Origin: Mechercharimyces sp. CAU 1602
GTDB lineage: Bacteria; Bacillota; Bacilli; Thermoactinomycetales; JANTPT01
NCBI RefSeq assembly: GCF_024753565.1
Contig: NZ_JANTPT010000001.1
Location: 1,691,336 to 1,755,335, forward strand
Length of the DNA stretch: 64,000 nucleotides
Direction: 5' to 3'
The stretch's first letter is position 1, and every line of letters begins with the position of its first letter. Under the pieces are notes generated by a model that was not told where the DNA came from, ran no database searches, and saw only the letters and a program-made list of their open reading frames with translations. Shown here in pieces: positions 43,678-53,911 of the stretch. The translations under genes were made by a program, and so were the position numbers.

Positions 43678-44464
43678 AAAAGAAGAGTGGGATCAGATAC
43701 GCTTTTTTCCCCCATCGGTTACGAAAATGTAAAGCCATTCCTATTCCTAATGTGATAAACCCAGTCCATACTCCATGACCCGGGGACATCGCTGTTCCAT
43801 CTGAAAAATAACCAGGGAAAAGGGTGAAAACCCCCCAATTTTGTACAGTATCAGAGAATAAACTTGCAAAAAGACTCCATAAGCTTCCCTCTTGATCTGC
43901 TGTTACCCAACGGCGCAATACTTCTTCCGAAAAATCAAATCCAACCCCTACTGAAGCACCCCCCAACATATAGTCGGTAAGGCTAAAACTCTTCGTTCTG
44001 TTCGTAAACAGAAATAGTAATAGAAAAGGTATTAGCTTAAAAGATTCTTCCATTATCGGACCAACGATTTCGACACTCCATCTCGCACCGACGGTGACAG
44101 AACCCTCTGCAAATAACCCATGAAACAAATATACCGCAATCGCCGAAAGCGGAGCAATCACCCAGGCTCCCATCGCAAAAAAGCGAGCGGTACCTGTCCA
44201 AGTGAGGGTCTTGCTTCGAGCCAAGAACCAGAACTGCCACAAGAGATAATAGCTCCACAAAAACTGTATGAGCGCTTCCCGGGCCGCAGGGATAAACATC
44301 CATGCTAAGACAGCTAAGCCCAAGAAAAGCCAAGTGAAACCGATATATCCCTTTTTCATACCTCTACACAATGTTGGATGATTCTCTGCCCATCTCTCAC
44401 GACGTAGTTTACTATAATTTAGAACGGTCATTCCCCATGACCGTAGTAGTTCGAGCAAGCACAT
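43514..44464 (-). CDS. PrsW-family intramembrane metalloprotease, altered C-terminus
   Basis: About 316 residues with eight or more hydrophobic segments. Family motifs are present: VGPIMEESFKLIPFL (EExxK), FDFSEEVLRRW, SPGHGVWTGF and WATFDHGAWNAHSFG, which supply the metal ligands in the membrane. In Bacillus, PrsW performs site-1 cleavage of the anti-sigma factor RsiW. The last residues (DNLGREKGSYL) come from the SMI1 gene after a recombination junction; the copy at 21084 shows the original end. The catalytic part is complete. The ATG at 44464 directly follows GGGAGGGGGG; an ATG at 44431 is an alternative. Confidence 0.8.
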   Translation of the reverse strand: MCLLELLRSWGMTVLNYSKLRRERWAENHPTLCRGMKKGYIGFTWLFLGLAVLAWMFIPAAREALIQFLWSYYLLWQFWFLARSKTLTWTGTARFFAMGAWVIAPLSAIAVYLFHGLFAEGSVTVGARWSVEIVGPIMEESFKLIPFLLLFLFTNRTKSFSLTDYMLGGASVGVGFDFSEEVLRRWVTADQEGSLWSLFASLFSDTVQNWGVFTLFPGYFSDGTAMSPGHGVWTGFITLGIGMALHFRNRWGKKAYLIPLFFFVWATFDHGAWNAHSFGMPALASFFYALSFHGYLLKWVFVLLIDNLGREKGSYL

Positions 44465-44602
44465 CCCCCCTCCCTTTCCTTTTCTATCCTCAAACATTAG
44501 TATTATAGCATTTGTTGGTAGGGCAGGAAAGAGAGTTTCAAAGCAAAAACTGAGTCTATTCGATTCACTTTATACTTTTCAGAAATAGGATTTAATCATT
44601 TT

Positions 44603-44714
44603 TGAGGGCAGTTAACGGAATTGAACAAAGCAATATGGACGAAATCCGTCGGAATCGAATTGTAAACGTCGATTTCTTTTGCGTAAAAAAGCGACTCCTT
44701 AGAGGGGAGTCACT
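44603..44714 (+). repeat. eroded copy of the integrase tail-terminator block
   Basis: GGAATTGAACAAAGCAATAT and AGCGACTCC-GGGAGTCACTT match 42985-43092. It again ends beside a minus-strand SMI1 gene. Confidence 0.65.
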
Positions 44715-44720
44715 TTATAT

Positions 44721-45176
44721 TCAATTTTCGGGGTCATACATCATTGAAAGGAATTCTGATAAAGAGTTAGCAACTTTGCGTAGGCTATCCTTTTCGTTTT
44801 CAGGATCATATTCGCGTTCATGATCGTAGAGCACGATTATAGGCTCACCGTTTTCCAAGGACCTGTAATCAAAACAGAAAAAGTCACCAGATGGATCATC
44901 TGCAAATGGAAATAACTCAGTTGGAAGCCCGTGTTCCTCAATAGCCGTTTCATATGCTTCATAGACAGAAAAGTTCTTACCAGAATCATTAAAATCGAAT
45001 AAAGCACCAAATACTTTTTCTTTGACTGACCCTAGATCAAAGACATGAGGCTCGGGCATCCCTCCATTATTTCTACTGGCACAGTCTATGAAATCCTGTG
45101 GAAATTTAAAGCCGACTTTTCTTTCAACTGCGTAAATAGTCTCTAGTGACACGGGTTTTGTATGCTCCCATTCCAT
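44721..45176 (-). CDS. SMI1/KNR4 family immunity protein
   Basis: 151 residues with FKFPQDFIDCASRNNGG near residue 25, FPFADDPSGDFFCFDYRS near 85 and a C-terminal NSLSEFLSMMY. The ATG at 45176 follows AGGAAGG at nine bases and overlaps the upstream stop by a few bases. It is probably one of two immunity genes serving the decayed toxin at 45.7-46.9 kb. Confidence 0.85.
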   Translation of the reverse strand: MEWEHTKPVSLETIYAVERKVGFKFPQDFIDCASRNNGGMPEPHVFDLGSVKEKVFGALFDFNDSGKNFSVYEAYETAIEEHGLPTELFPFADDPSGDFFCFDYRSLENGEPIIVLYDHEREYDPENEKDSLRKVANSLSEFLSMMYDPEN

Positions 45177-45181
45177 TTTGA

Positions 45182-45667
45182 TCAACCTTCCTGTAAACCT
45201 TTCTTTGCTTCTTCGGGTAGGATCGAATCGTAGTTACCGAATTGAATCATCTCGCGGAAGTGACTCGATACATCACACTCTCCATACTCTGGGGTGTTGG
45301 TTCCCTTCCCATTAATGAAAAAGTTTTTTCGGTAAGTTCCATCTGTTTCATAGAGATAGGTAACTAAGCTGATTTCTCCTCCATCTATATACCTCTTCTT
45401 CACATTCTTCAAGAAAAGTTTTTGAGCTCGCCATTCAAACGCTTCCGATAACCTTGAACGAAGATTCTCATGTAAATGTAGCACACCACAAAAATACACT
45501 TTAAAGTTAAATTTAACCTCAACTATGTATTGTGGAGTGTCATCTTTCGTGATGACTCCCACATACGGCTTTTCTTTCTTATGAAATGAATATGCTTCTT
45601 CTTGAGATAGCTTCCCAATCCCTTTCTTCGAATGAGATCCCCAGTGCTCGAAGTATTCCATTTTCAT
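45182..45667 (-). CDS. hypothetical protein in an immunity operon
   Basis: 161 residues, soluble, starting MKMEYFEHWGSHSKKGIG and containing KFNFKVYFCGVLHLHENLRS. It lies between the toxin remnant and an SMI1 gene and is coupled to the latter. This position suggests an immunity protein, but I do not recognise the family. The ribosome site is weak. Confidence 0.55.
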   Translation of the reverse strand: MKMEYFEHWGSHSKKGIGKLSQEEAYSFHKKEKPYVGVITKDDTPQYIVEVKFNFKVYFCGVLHLHENLRSRLSEAFEWRAQKLFLKNVKKRYIDGGEISLVTYLYETDGTYRKNFFINGKGTNTPEYGECDVSSHFREMIQFGNYDSILPEEAKKGLQEG

Positions 45668-45700
45668 TCTTAGTTCAACTACTAATTCAATATATTCCCT

Positions 45701-46880
45701 TTATTCATCCCTAATAAGGATATTTCTATCAGTTGCATAGTCCAATATTTCCTTCGGAATGCTTCCTTTGTGGACGGGTACTTCTAAAACCATTTGACCG
45801 TCATCAGCTAGTTCAGATCCCGCTAAATCCTCATTCTGATGCCCTGACTCTTTCTTCTGTGTCTTCACATCTGCGATCTTTAGCACCCCGCAGATACTTA
45901 TTCTTCAACTCATTGATATAACTCTTTGCTGTTTGTGACTGAATATCTGCCAACCGCGTATACTTCCTCGACGATCTTTCCTGTAGAAGGATTATACGAA
46001 TCCAACCGCACATATCCACTCGGGGATTTACTATTTTCGATGTACACCTCGTTATGCGGATATTCGGAGGGTATTTTCCGATTAAACGCATTGCCTTGTT
46101 CAATATTACGTGCAATCGCACGTACTTTCTCTTCTGGGTACTTCTGTCGCAAGGATTGATAACAACTGGACTCATCGATTTCTTTTTCAATAGGCTCGTT
46201 GACCAGTTGATCTTCATCGTCCATTTTGGCGATGACATCCTTGGCTTCCTTCGCCAATTTCTGCCCTTCCATCGGTCCAAACTCGTCAACAGCGCCTAAT
46301 ATCTGACTCCCGCCGAATACTCCGAGAAATACTCCCGTCAGTAGCAGCATTAAATTGAACTACTTTCCATTTAAGGTATTATATGATGGGTTCTCTGTTC
46401 CCCCGCCAGCTAATCCTCCATCAAGTCCTGGAATGAGCTTTCGTCCTGTAGCACTCGTGCCAAATCGTGAAACTGCTGCCATAGCTCCACGTGACGCTAC
46501 TGCTCCAATCCCACCACCTATAATCCCCGGAATTCCATCAAACGCCATATCACGAGCAATATCTTTGGCCTGCGACAATCGTTAGACCTGCGAAAATGTA
46601 CTCCTTATTTTCTTTCGTTCCTCCCAAAGGTTTTCGACTCCCTCTGCAATGTTACTACCGGCATCTTTTACATCTTCCCAAAGAGAGTAGAGCTAAAAAA
46701 CACCTCGTCTTCTCCATTCGCTTCAAATTCCTTAGTGAAGTCTCTTCGTTAATCTTCTCGATTGCCTTACTGTACTGACTACACAACTCCCTACCTTTAG
46801 CGACTACCAAGCGTAGGCGTTTCGTTTCCATTTTTAGAGATGCGGAGTTGTCAGAGGTTCCGTTCGTTATTCATATGACA
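45701..46880 (-). pseudogene. decayed LXG/PT-type polymorphic toxin gene
   Basis: It starts at an ATG behind GGAGGTG near 46876. Scraps then follow in changing frames: LKMETKRLRLVVAKGREL, GGGIGAVASRGAMAAVSR (pre-toxin segment), IARNIEQGNAFNRKIPSEYP, SPSGYVRLDSYNPSTGKIV, SYINELKNKY and a C-terminal VPVHKGSIPKEILDYA. The order suits a toxin with a helical N-terminus, Gly/Ala-rich middle and C-terminal effector. At least three frame breaks inactivate it. The two immunity-type genes downstream are intact. Confidence 0.65.
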
Positions 46881-46902
46881 CCTCCTATGAGCTTTATATA
46901 GC

Positions 46903-46939
46903 AAAGAAGAAAGGTGGCGAGCAGCCACCTTTCTTCTTT
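46903..46939. terminator. bidirectional terminator
   Basis: A perfect 16-bp stem, AAAGAAGAAAGGTGGC with its complement. Confidence 0.8.
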
Positions 46940-46944
46940 CTCAA

Positions 46945-47220
46945 TTATTTGTTCTTCTTAAAAGAAAATGCCACCAGGATCAAAGAAATTGTCGCCATTA
47001 TATAGACCGGCAATAAAGAAAAAGTGTACACCGATTCATCTCTGCTTGGCTCAATAACTTTCGTATCAATTGAAATAGTAAACCAATTAAAAGTGACAGG
47101 GTTCTTTGCTTCCACTGACATATCCGATAGCCATAATGGGGAAGCAGTAACTCTCCAGAGGATATATACAATACTAGCTAATAATAAGGCTATCGAAACT
47201 GAAATCATCGACTTTTTCAC
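46945..47220 (-). CDS. two-helix membrane protein, possible immunity
   Basis: 91 residues with helices at about 5-22 and 68-86 and an extracytoplasmic loop between. The start is a GTG behind AGAGGG. It follows the secreted DUF6973-like protein by 20 bp in the same direction, so an immunity role is plausible. Confidence 0.55.
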   Translation of the reverse strand: MKKSMISVSIALLLASIVYILWRVTASPLWLSDMSVEAKNPVTFNWFTISIDTKVIEPSRDESVYTFSLLPVYIMATISLILVAFSFKKNK

Positions 47221-47240
47221 CTATTTTCATCCCTCTTTGT

Positions 47241-48086
47241 TTAGTATTGTCTTCCACCATCAGAGGTCTTAACAAATTTACCTTGATACTTAGTGGGTAC
47301 ACCGCCCATCCATTCAGCAGGTCTTGTTTTTGTATAAGTACGAATCCTAACTTTTTTGCCGCTGGAAACGCTATCCGCTATTTTGTCTGCTATTACGCCA
47401 TCTTTATATTTTTTATAATTCGTACCATCAATTCTACCTAAATGATTATTTCGCACATCCATCTTTGAATCCAAATTTCCTATCTTATCATAGGTTCCTG
47501 TTGCATACCCTTCGTGAGCATACCCCATTTTCCAAGCAAAGGTCCTACTAATATGCTTAGTCATCAATGCACACCAATACGCGTGACGAAAAGCATCACC
47601 ATTTCCTTGCCACAAGGTGTAATCTGAATAACGATCCTGTGCATCTTTTAATGCTTTTTCTGCTAATTTTTGAGCTTCCCTACAATCTAGTGGATTTTTA
47701 GCACACAATGATACTTCAGTGCCTTTATAGCCAAATTTACCAAAATAGTCATAGATACTACCTTTTTGAGGTTGTTCAGGGCCTACAATTTTATTAGGTG
47801 AGTCAACTCTACTCTCACTTTCGAGTAATGCTTTTTCATCTTCTTCGGTTTGCAATTGACTTGCTATATTCTCTTCAACTAATGATTTAAATTTCTCTTC
47901 TGTAATCTCCCCTTTTTCAATCGACTCAAAATATGACTGCAATTTACTACTGAGTTCTAAGTAAAAGTCGGCACTTCCCCCTTTTCCTTCACCTTTTGTA
48001 ATCGGGGTTTCTGCGTATGAAGTGTTCGAAAGTGTGAAAGTCGTTCCCACTAATAATACCATAAATAAACTCATCAATTTTTTCAT
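47241..48086 (-). CDS. secreted protein with a DUF6973-like domain
   Basis: 281 residues. A signal peptide ends SYAET (about residue 26). A charged helical segment follows to residue 110. The C-terminal domain has NGDAFRHAYWCALMTKHISR, KMGYAHEGYA and KMDVRNNHLGR, with conserved His, Asp and Asn residues that look catalytic. This pattern matches a family of exported proteins named DUF6973, some at toxin loci. The ATG follows GGAGG. It probably forms an effector-immunity pair with the small membrane protein downstream. Confidence 0.65.
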   Translation of the reverse strand: MKKLMSLFMVLLVGTTFTLSNTSYAETPITKGEGKGGSADFYLELSSKLQSYFESIEKGEITEEKFKSLVEENIASQLQTEEDEKALLESESRVDSPNKIVGPEQPQKGSIYDYFGKFGYKGTEVSLCAKNPLDCREAQKLAEKALKDAQDRYSDYTLWQGNGDAFRHAYWCALMTKHISRTFAWKMGYAHEGYATGTYDKIGNLDSKMDVRNNHLGRIDGTNYKKYKDGVIADKIADSVSSGKKVRIRTYTKTRPAEWMGGVPTKYQGKFVKTSDGGRQY

Positions 48087-48241
48087 TAATCTACCTCCAT
48101 ATGTAATTTTGATGCTTTTGTATATTACACTAAATAGATTAATTTGTAAATAGTTTATTATAAGTATTGATTTTGGTATTTAGTAACGCTTGACACTACG
48201 CACCTCCTAAACCACTGTAGTATATTTGAATATGTTAATGT

Positions 48242-48609
48242 AAGGGAAATATAGATATTGAATTAATCGCAGAAGAAGTGGAATCGAGCTTGTGGCCGGA
48301 TAAACCTTGCGAAATTCAAGGCGAAATTCAAGATTCCAAGAAAAAGAAGCCCGAAGACAAAAAAAGATTAACCAAATGAAGAAACCACAGAAGAGCCAAA
48401 AGACGATAACAACGATACCCCTGACAACACTAACACAATGACAATAAGCAAACTGAAAAAAAGACGGATACCGTTAAAAATAGCAAAGGTAGCAATCTGT
48501 CGAAAATCGCTTCTGACGAACCGATGAATTTACGGTGCGATTATGGTTGTTATCGTATTAGCGATTATTTGGTTTCGCCTCTTCTGGCGGAAACGTAAGG
48601 CTTCGTAGG
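48242..48609 (+). pseudogene. decayed gene with C-terminal membrane anchor
   Basis: Scraps read IDIELIAEEVESSLWPDKP, then Lys/Glu-rich sequence, and finally MVVIVLAIIWFRLFWRKRK, a membrane helix with a basic tail. Frame changes and stops separate them. Confidence 0.5.
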
Positions 48610-48741
48610 GGCCGGCGTAAGATAGCGATTGGTTGGCGATATGGATACGGATGAGAAGCAGATGCGTTCCGACTCTTTTTCTTGTTGGTTTAGAACCTGA
48701 TGTAGTTTAATATTGGAAATATACCATTTAACGAGGTGAAT

Positions 48742-49641
48742 ATGATGACACTAAAAACAATTTTGACGATCCTTGCTTTGGCTTCTTTCTATTTGATTTA
48801 TTTTAAAGTTCGGAGAGATATCTCTAAAAAATCGGCTTTGCTAAAGCAGTTTAAGAGCTGGAAAGAAGTTAAGTCCAACATATACAGGCCATCACGAGGG
48901 GATTTCACCTCTTTGTTGAAAAACATTAGAAAACTCGTTTGTTCTAAACTTAAGAAATTAGAGCGTCTCATAGATATTAAATATGAATATCTACTACTAA
49001 CTATCTGCGCAGCAATAATAGCTATCTTTCTAGATAATAAGATCGCTGACTTCGTCTTCGGGGTACTAATATTGCTATCTATATTAATTGTTATTTACCG
49101 ATCACACTTTATGTTTGGATTCATTGTATTGATTCTCTACGCTATAGAGTTCTCTGATTACCTCCTTGCAGACGATGATTTTGAAGTAAAATTTATTTTA
49201 TTAGTGGCTGTTCTTTTTTACTCTTTCGCTTTTTTAATCAATTTTTTACCTAGGGATATCTCGATATGGTGGAAACTCCTATGTTATATAATGATCATGG
49301 GGCTGATCCTTGTTTCTACAGGTTTGACCTTCGGGAGCACTTACTACTATTACTCCGATAACCAACTAGAAGCAGGGGAAGAAGAAAAACTATTGGTTTT
49401 CGATAAGGAACATATAGAAGACCTCAATAATAGCGATAATATGAACGATATTCTTCCTGCCATATTCGTTGGACTGAAACCATTCTTCTCTTTTCCTGAA
49501 ACGACGAATCTAGATATTGATAACAGTTATACGCTAATACCGTTTATCGAACATGTCATAGGTTGGTTTACAAGCACTACGATTATCGGTATATTAGCGT
49601 CACATTTCGTTGTAAAAAAGAGGAAGGATACTTTACTGTAA
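48742..49641 (+). CDS. multi-pass membrane protein of unknown function
   Basis: 299 residues. One N-terminal helix, a basic cytoplasmic segment (30-75), then about six hydrophobic helices between 80 and 200, an acidic loop with EAGEEEKLLVFDKEHIEDL and a last helix before a basic tail. The ATG at 48742 follows GAGGTG. No motif identifies the family. Confidence 0.65.
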   Translation: MMTLKTILTILALASFYLIYFKVRRDISKKSALLKQFKSWKEVKSNIYRPSRGDFTSLLKNIRKLVCSKLKKLERLIDIKYEYLLLTICAAIIAIFLDNKIADFVFGVLILLSILIVIYRSHFMFGFIVLILYAIEFSDYLLADDDFEVKFILLVAVLFYSFAFLINFLPRDISIWWKLLCYIMIMGLILVSTGLTFGSTYYYYSDNQLEAGEEEKLLVFDKEHIEDLNNSDNMNDILPAIFVGLKPFFSFPETTNLDIDNSYTLIPFIEHVIGWFTSTTIIGILASHFVVKKRKDTLL

Positions 49642-50420
49642 TCCCTCCGCCTCCCTTTTGCATGTCAACATTTCCCTCCGAACATTATTTTTATTACGCG
49701 GATTCTACTTACGCCAGACGCCATCCCTTCGCTACCCCCGCCTGGGGGGTTCATAGCGTATACGAATCGTCACCCTTTCGTCTCTCTGCGTTAACGAATC
49801 GTTATTCATATCGACTCATATTGAAAATCACAAAAATGTGTTTTGTTACATTGAACGAAACGTCAATCGCTTGCTACAACTACACTCGTGTATACCGATA
49901 AGAGGTATATGAACGTCATCATCAGTATGCACTATGTATCCATGCGTACAACTACGTAATGCAAAACGTCTCTAACCATTGATACGTATGGCACTACGCC
50001 TTCTCTATACACCGCATACTCCACGCAATATACCCCCATGTCCCAATAATAGATAGGACCTCCGTAATGTATGAAATAGCGTATAGTAAATGTAAATATA
50101 CGGTATGAGAATGGTAGGGATACGGAAAGTTTCGAGGGTAGCGTCCATAAAAGGAGTGCAGCGGGTGTATACGATACCTCGTAACTCGTAATCACCTTCA
50201 CCCACTCGCATTCAATACGATACCTACCTTATTATACGTAAACCCCGTTAAACGAAAGTGACACCCGCAGTAAAACGAAGTGCTCCGCTATTAAAACGAA
50301 ACTCTGGCGTCATTAATTACGCTGTGCCCCACTATCATTTAGATACATTCCGGACCCTACCCGTTTAAAATTTGCTATTACTCCGTTTCCAAACCATCAT
50401 CTTCTTCCTGCTTACGTCTC
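49642..50420. other. gene-poor region with short direct repeats
   Basis: No convincing gene. Three TAAA(A)CGAA repeats start at 50249, 50271 and 50292, spaced 22 and 21 bp, like iterons or operators. The stretch is rich in TACG and CGTA words, unlike its neighbours. Confidence 0.35.
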
Positions 50421-50810
50421 TTAAACGAATCTGCCCTCGCTTTTAATCTCGTCAAAGTCTATCGTCTTAGCACTATTCACTGTCGCATCTATACGCACAT
50501 CATCCGTTAACATGTCGCCATACGTCTTTAACAACAGCTCCGCATGCTTTGCTTCCTTCTTTCCTTGTTTCACCATCGACTTAATCACATCAAGAATATC
50601 ATTACCAACTAAACGACACATCTCTCGTTTTAACTCCCGTTGAAACAAGTCATCCTTTAACCATTCGTATATCGTCTTACGCGTTACTCCTACGATTTCC
50701 GCAACATGCTTCATGGAACGCGCTTGCTTCGGATTATTACTACCGCGATTCGGTTGCGCCAGTAATTCGATTGCTTTTAATTGGCGATGTTCCAATCGTT
50801 TTAAAGCCAT
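50421..50810 (-). CDS. phage terminase-small-subunit-like HTH protein
   Basis: 129 residues. KHVAEIVGVTRKTIYEWLKD is a helix-turn-helix like that of phBC6A51-type phage proteins, which often serve as terminase small subunits. A helical segment and an acidic tail follow. The ATG at 50810 follows GGAGG at seven bases. No large terminase gene is next to it, so it is a phage leftover or a regulator. Confidence 0.65.
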   Translation of the reverse strand: MALKRLEHRQLKAIELLAQPNRGSNNPKQARSMKHVAEIVGVTRKTIYEWLKDDLFQRELKREMCRLVGNDILDVIKSMVKQGKKEAKHAELLLKTYGDMLTDDVRIDATVNSAKTIDFDEIKSEGRFV

Positions 50811-51815
50811 GATTTCGCCTCCTTTCCGTATGGTTTTCGTTTGCATAGCTCTTCGCTAGATAACGCAGTAGACTTATCAGCGCGACTAAGCGGCTTAAAT
50901 ACGCCTATAGCGTTAATAGAAACGTCATTACGATAGTCGTCACGGTATTCTTGACGTAATGGACTTCACAATAAAATTCCTCCTTATCAGTTTTCCGATT
51001 GGTTTTATTTACTCGCAACAAAAATCAAGGACAGGTAAGGACTTGACAGTAATAACGTTATTTATGGCGATACGATTAGCGTTATTACTGCGTCTCTGGC
51101 ACTCCCTCCTGCCGTGCTTTTTCTTTCTCTTAACTACTTACTCACGAATAAGGATATGGGTATAGTAACTTTAAATAAATAGTATTTAATAGTAATAGAT
51201 GTTTATTGCGCTATATTTGGCGGTATGGATTGGATTATTACTACGCCAATGGACACTCCTTCTTGTCGTGTCTTTCTTTTTCCGTTGATGTATCTTAGAG
51301 TATATATCTTGCTATAAAGACTGATTAGCAATCAGTCATGATTACGTGATTATTGGATAGATGGGTTTAATATTCAAGCTATACTTTTCAAAGCTATACT
51401 TTTCGGTAAAAAGTTCTCTCGACAAGAGTTAATACAGAAATACCTACAAGCGAAAGAATTAACTTATGGTAGTACAGCAGATCTCTCTAACATTTTCTGT
51501 CGGATTCATCTCTTCGAACAAATATCTTACGAATACCACATCACCGTTGATTTCGTAATAGGTTATGATACCGACATATCTACTCCCCTACGTACTAAAT
51601 CAACGGTACCCAAACGCGCCTATTCGTTAGTCCCTATAGTCCATATTTTTTTGTGAAGGCTTTCCATTTTCTTCGTTTCATAACGACTATAAAGAAAAAA
51701 ATCTGAACTTTTTTATGTAAAAATAAGCTGTAACCTTTACTGTGACTGCGATACATCCATTTACTCATAAAAAAGGTAAAACAATTTAATTGGTATTAGC
51801 TATATAATTGAACCG
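50811..51815. other. decayed phage-type region
   Basis: A plus-strand frame without a start codon (51344-51656) reads KFSRQELIQKYLQAKELTYG and ends in a TGA. A hairpin GACTGATT-AGC-AATCAGTC lies at 51319-51337, and a 16-bp tandem repeat lies near 51377. No intact gene. Confidence 0.35.
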
Positions 51816-52498
51816 TTATTTTACCCTCTTCAAATTCGGTTTGACTGCAAACATCTCCGTCAAGGTATCGTCTGGCTTACCATTTTTGCGATAGAAGATC
51901 CACGGATTCAACTTTTAATACCGCTTACGTCCTACGCTGACTTTCGCGAAGACATGTGGATCTCCGACAGTCAGACGAAGATACCGTGACATCTTTGCGT
52001 TTGAGAGATCACATAGCTCCGCGACTTGCTCCCACGTTGGCTACCTAACCTTCGCAGGATCACGTTCAAACGGATTAACGCAGATCGAATTCGTATTCTG
52101 ATGGATATACGGCAATAATTTAATTTGTAGACCATACCGACTTCATGTGGCTTTAGCTCTTCGGCCATCTCCTTAAGCCGATTCGTAAATGTCTTAATCA
52201 CGCGCTTGTTCTCCGGTAATTCGTTCCGGAAGTGATATCGCGGATTCACTCTCAACACGACTTCTCCGTCTTCATTCGCGGTTCTTTCGATGATGTCGTT
52301 GTCTAGCATCGCCTTCTTGAAATCCGTAATGGAACGCTTTCTAATGTCAAGTACCTTTCTTGCGTCGTCCCACGTCGAGTACTCTCTATCTTCGCGAATC
52401 AGAAACCCCGTAAATAGCTCCATATAACATTGTAAGTGTAATAAGTGACCGCAATGAACCGTCGATAACGTAAGAATCACCTCACGTATGTCCCCCAT
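51816..52498 (-). pseudogene. broken phage/plasmid replication-type protein
   Basis: The first part, LFTGFLIREDREYSTWDDAR and LDIRKRSITDFKKAMLDND, is a winged-helix-like domain. After KPHEVGMVYKL a frame change leads to PYIHQNTNSICVNPF, TWEQVAELCDLSNAKMSRYL and KLNPWIFYRKNGKP, with stops in between. The layout resembles small phage or plasmid replication proteins, but the family is not certain. Confidence 0.5.
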
Positions 52499-52961
52499 AT
52501 CGGTAAACGAAAAATGACGACGGTCCTTCCCGTCGTTAAAGAACTTCTTTGTAGCTTCGATTTTCTAGTGTGACATTATTTGAAATGGACGGCCAGAATG
52601 GTCAGCATAGTAATTCCTCCTATCGGGTTTAACGGTCCATCAGGTTTATACAAACGAATACGACGCATTCTCTCTCGTAACTCTTCGATTAGTCATCTCC
52701 TCCTTATTTGCGTAATGAAGACACAAAAAACGCCACAATGGACGGGTAATCCTGGTGCTATTCGATATGTTCGATCGGCTCTACCATGTGGACGGGAAGA
52801 AATAAAAAAACTCCTTCTATGACGTATAACCGTTTGAAGGAGAGAAATAAGTAGTTTACAAAAATATCTATGAATAGGATTATCAGCGAACTTAATGTCG
52901 GGTTAATGAAGGTAGAAAAGCATATTCCAATTCAAATGATAAAAAACACGATCTGAAAGAA
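52499..52961. other. gene-free stretch
   Basis: No frame with a credible start and ribosome site on either strand. A minus-strand scrap reads ELRERMRRIRLYKPDGPLNP near 52630-52690. Confidence 0.35.
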
Positions 52962-53276
52962 TTATTTTTCTTTCTTTACACCCAAGCTGGCTGCAATCGC
53001 TAGAAAAGTATATGGAATTATTATCATTAATAACTCCATAAACCCAAAGTCATGAAATATCATGTTATCTGGATCGTTCCCATCAACATAGTAACCTTTC
53101 CCTGTCATATATATAGCTACCAGTAGATAAGTTAACCCCGAAATTGCTAATATTATCGAAACAAAGACGTCTAACTTGACTCTGGAGAGAACGATACCCG
53201 CATAGAACAAAAATGCAATACCTAACGCAAGAACTAGAACAAAAATATAAAAAGGTTCATACACAACCATATCCAT
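52962..53276 (-). CDS. three-helix membrane protein
   Basis: 104 residues with hydrophobic helices at about 8-30, 36-56 and 78-98. The ATG follows GAGGAGTGAAGG. Function unknown. It lies downstream of a decayed secreted-protein gene and may be its immunity or partner. Confidence 0.55.
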   Translation of the reverse strand: MDMVVYEPFYIFVLVLALGIAFLFYAGIVLSRVKLDVFVSIILAISGLTYLLVAIYMTGKGYYVDGNDPDNMIFHDFGFMELLMIIIPYTFLAIAASLGVKKEK

Positions 53277-53339
53277 ACACCTTCACTCCTCAAATCAAAA
53301 AATACGGTCTTTCACATAAGTTCGGCGTACCCTTCAACA

Positions 53340-53705
53340 AAATTGATACCTTCAACTTCTACTGACTATATGTTGTTGAACCCGTTATCTTTTGCTTATA
53401 TGAATAGTCCGATCTAACTTCATCCCACATGTCCTGAAAAAAATCAGTATTCGGAACAATACCTAACGTGACTGGTCCACTAGGTACATAGCTATTAAAT
53501 ATGTTTTAGCACAGGTCCTTATTACAACTGACAGTGTTCCCTTACCCCCAGCATAACTACTATTCCATTCTGTCGCTGTATTGTCAATGGTATCCAAACA
53601 AAATAAAGGAACTGCTGTCAGTAGATATGTATATCCAGAATAATCAATAATCTGTTACAAAGAATTCCCTCTTTGCTCATACTACCTTTGAACTTCATTT
53701 CATTT
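53340..53705 (-). pseudogene. decayed secreted-protein gene
   Basis: Starts MKFKGSMSKEGILCNR, then scraps in other frames: GYTYLLTAVPLFCLDTIDN, YAGGKGTLSVVIRTCAK and VPNTDFFQDMWDEVRSDYS. Several frame changes. Confidence 0.4.
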
Positions 53706-53818
53706 CTCCTTTAACATTCTATTTTTATTAAGAATAATATATTGCCATAACAGAAAAAACTCCCTCTATAACGTATAGCCGTCTGAAGGAGTGAAATACA
53801 AGTGGATTGCGGAATTTA

Positions 53819-53890
53819 TTTTTCACCTTTCTTTTCTGCAGCTTTTCTAGCTCTTGCTTGTTTAATGAGAAGTCTCGCAAAACCCCTATA
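53819..53890 (-). pseudogene. gene scrap against the right att site
   Basis: The frame IYRGFARLLIKQARARKAAE ends in a TAA and starts only about 20 bp inside the core, so its 5' end is missing. Confidence 0.3.
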
Positions 53891-53911
53891 AATCCTATAG
53901 TTAGTTAAGGA

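Noticed and set aside
49563-50211. Several frames of 70-110 codons in the 49.6-50.2 kb region.
   Set aside because: They overlap each other on both strands, lack ribosome sites and show no recognisable sequence.
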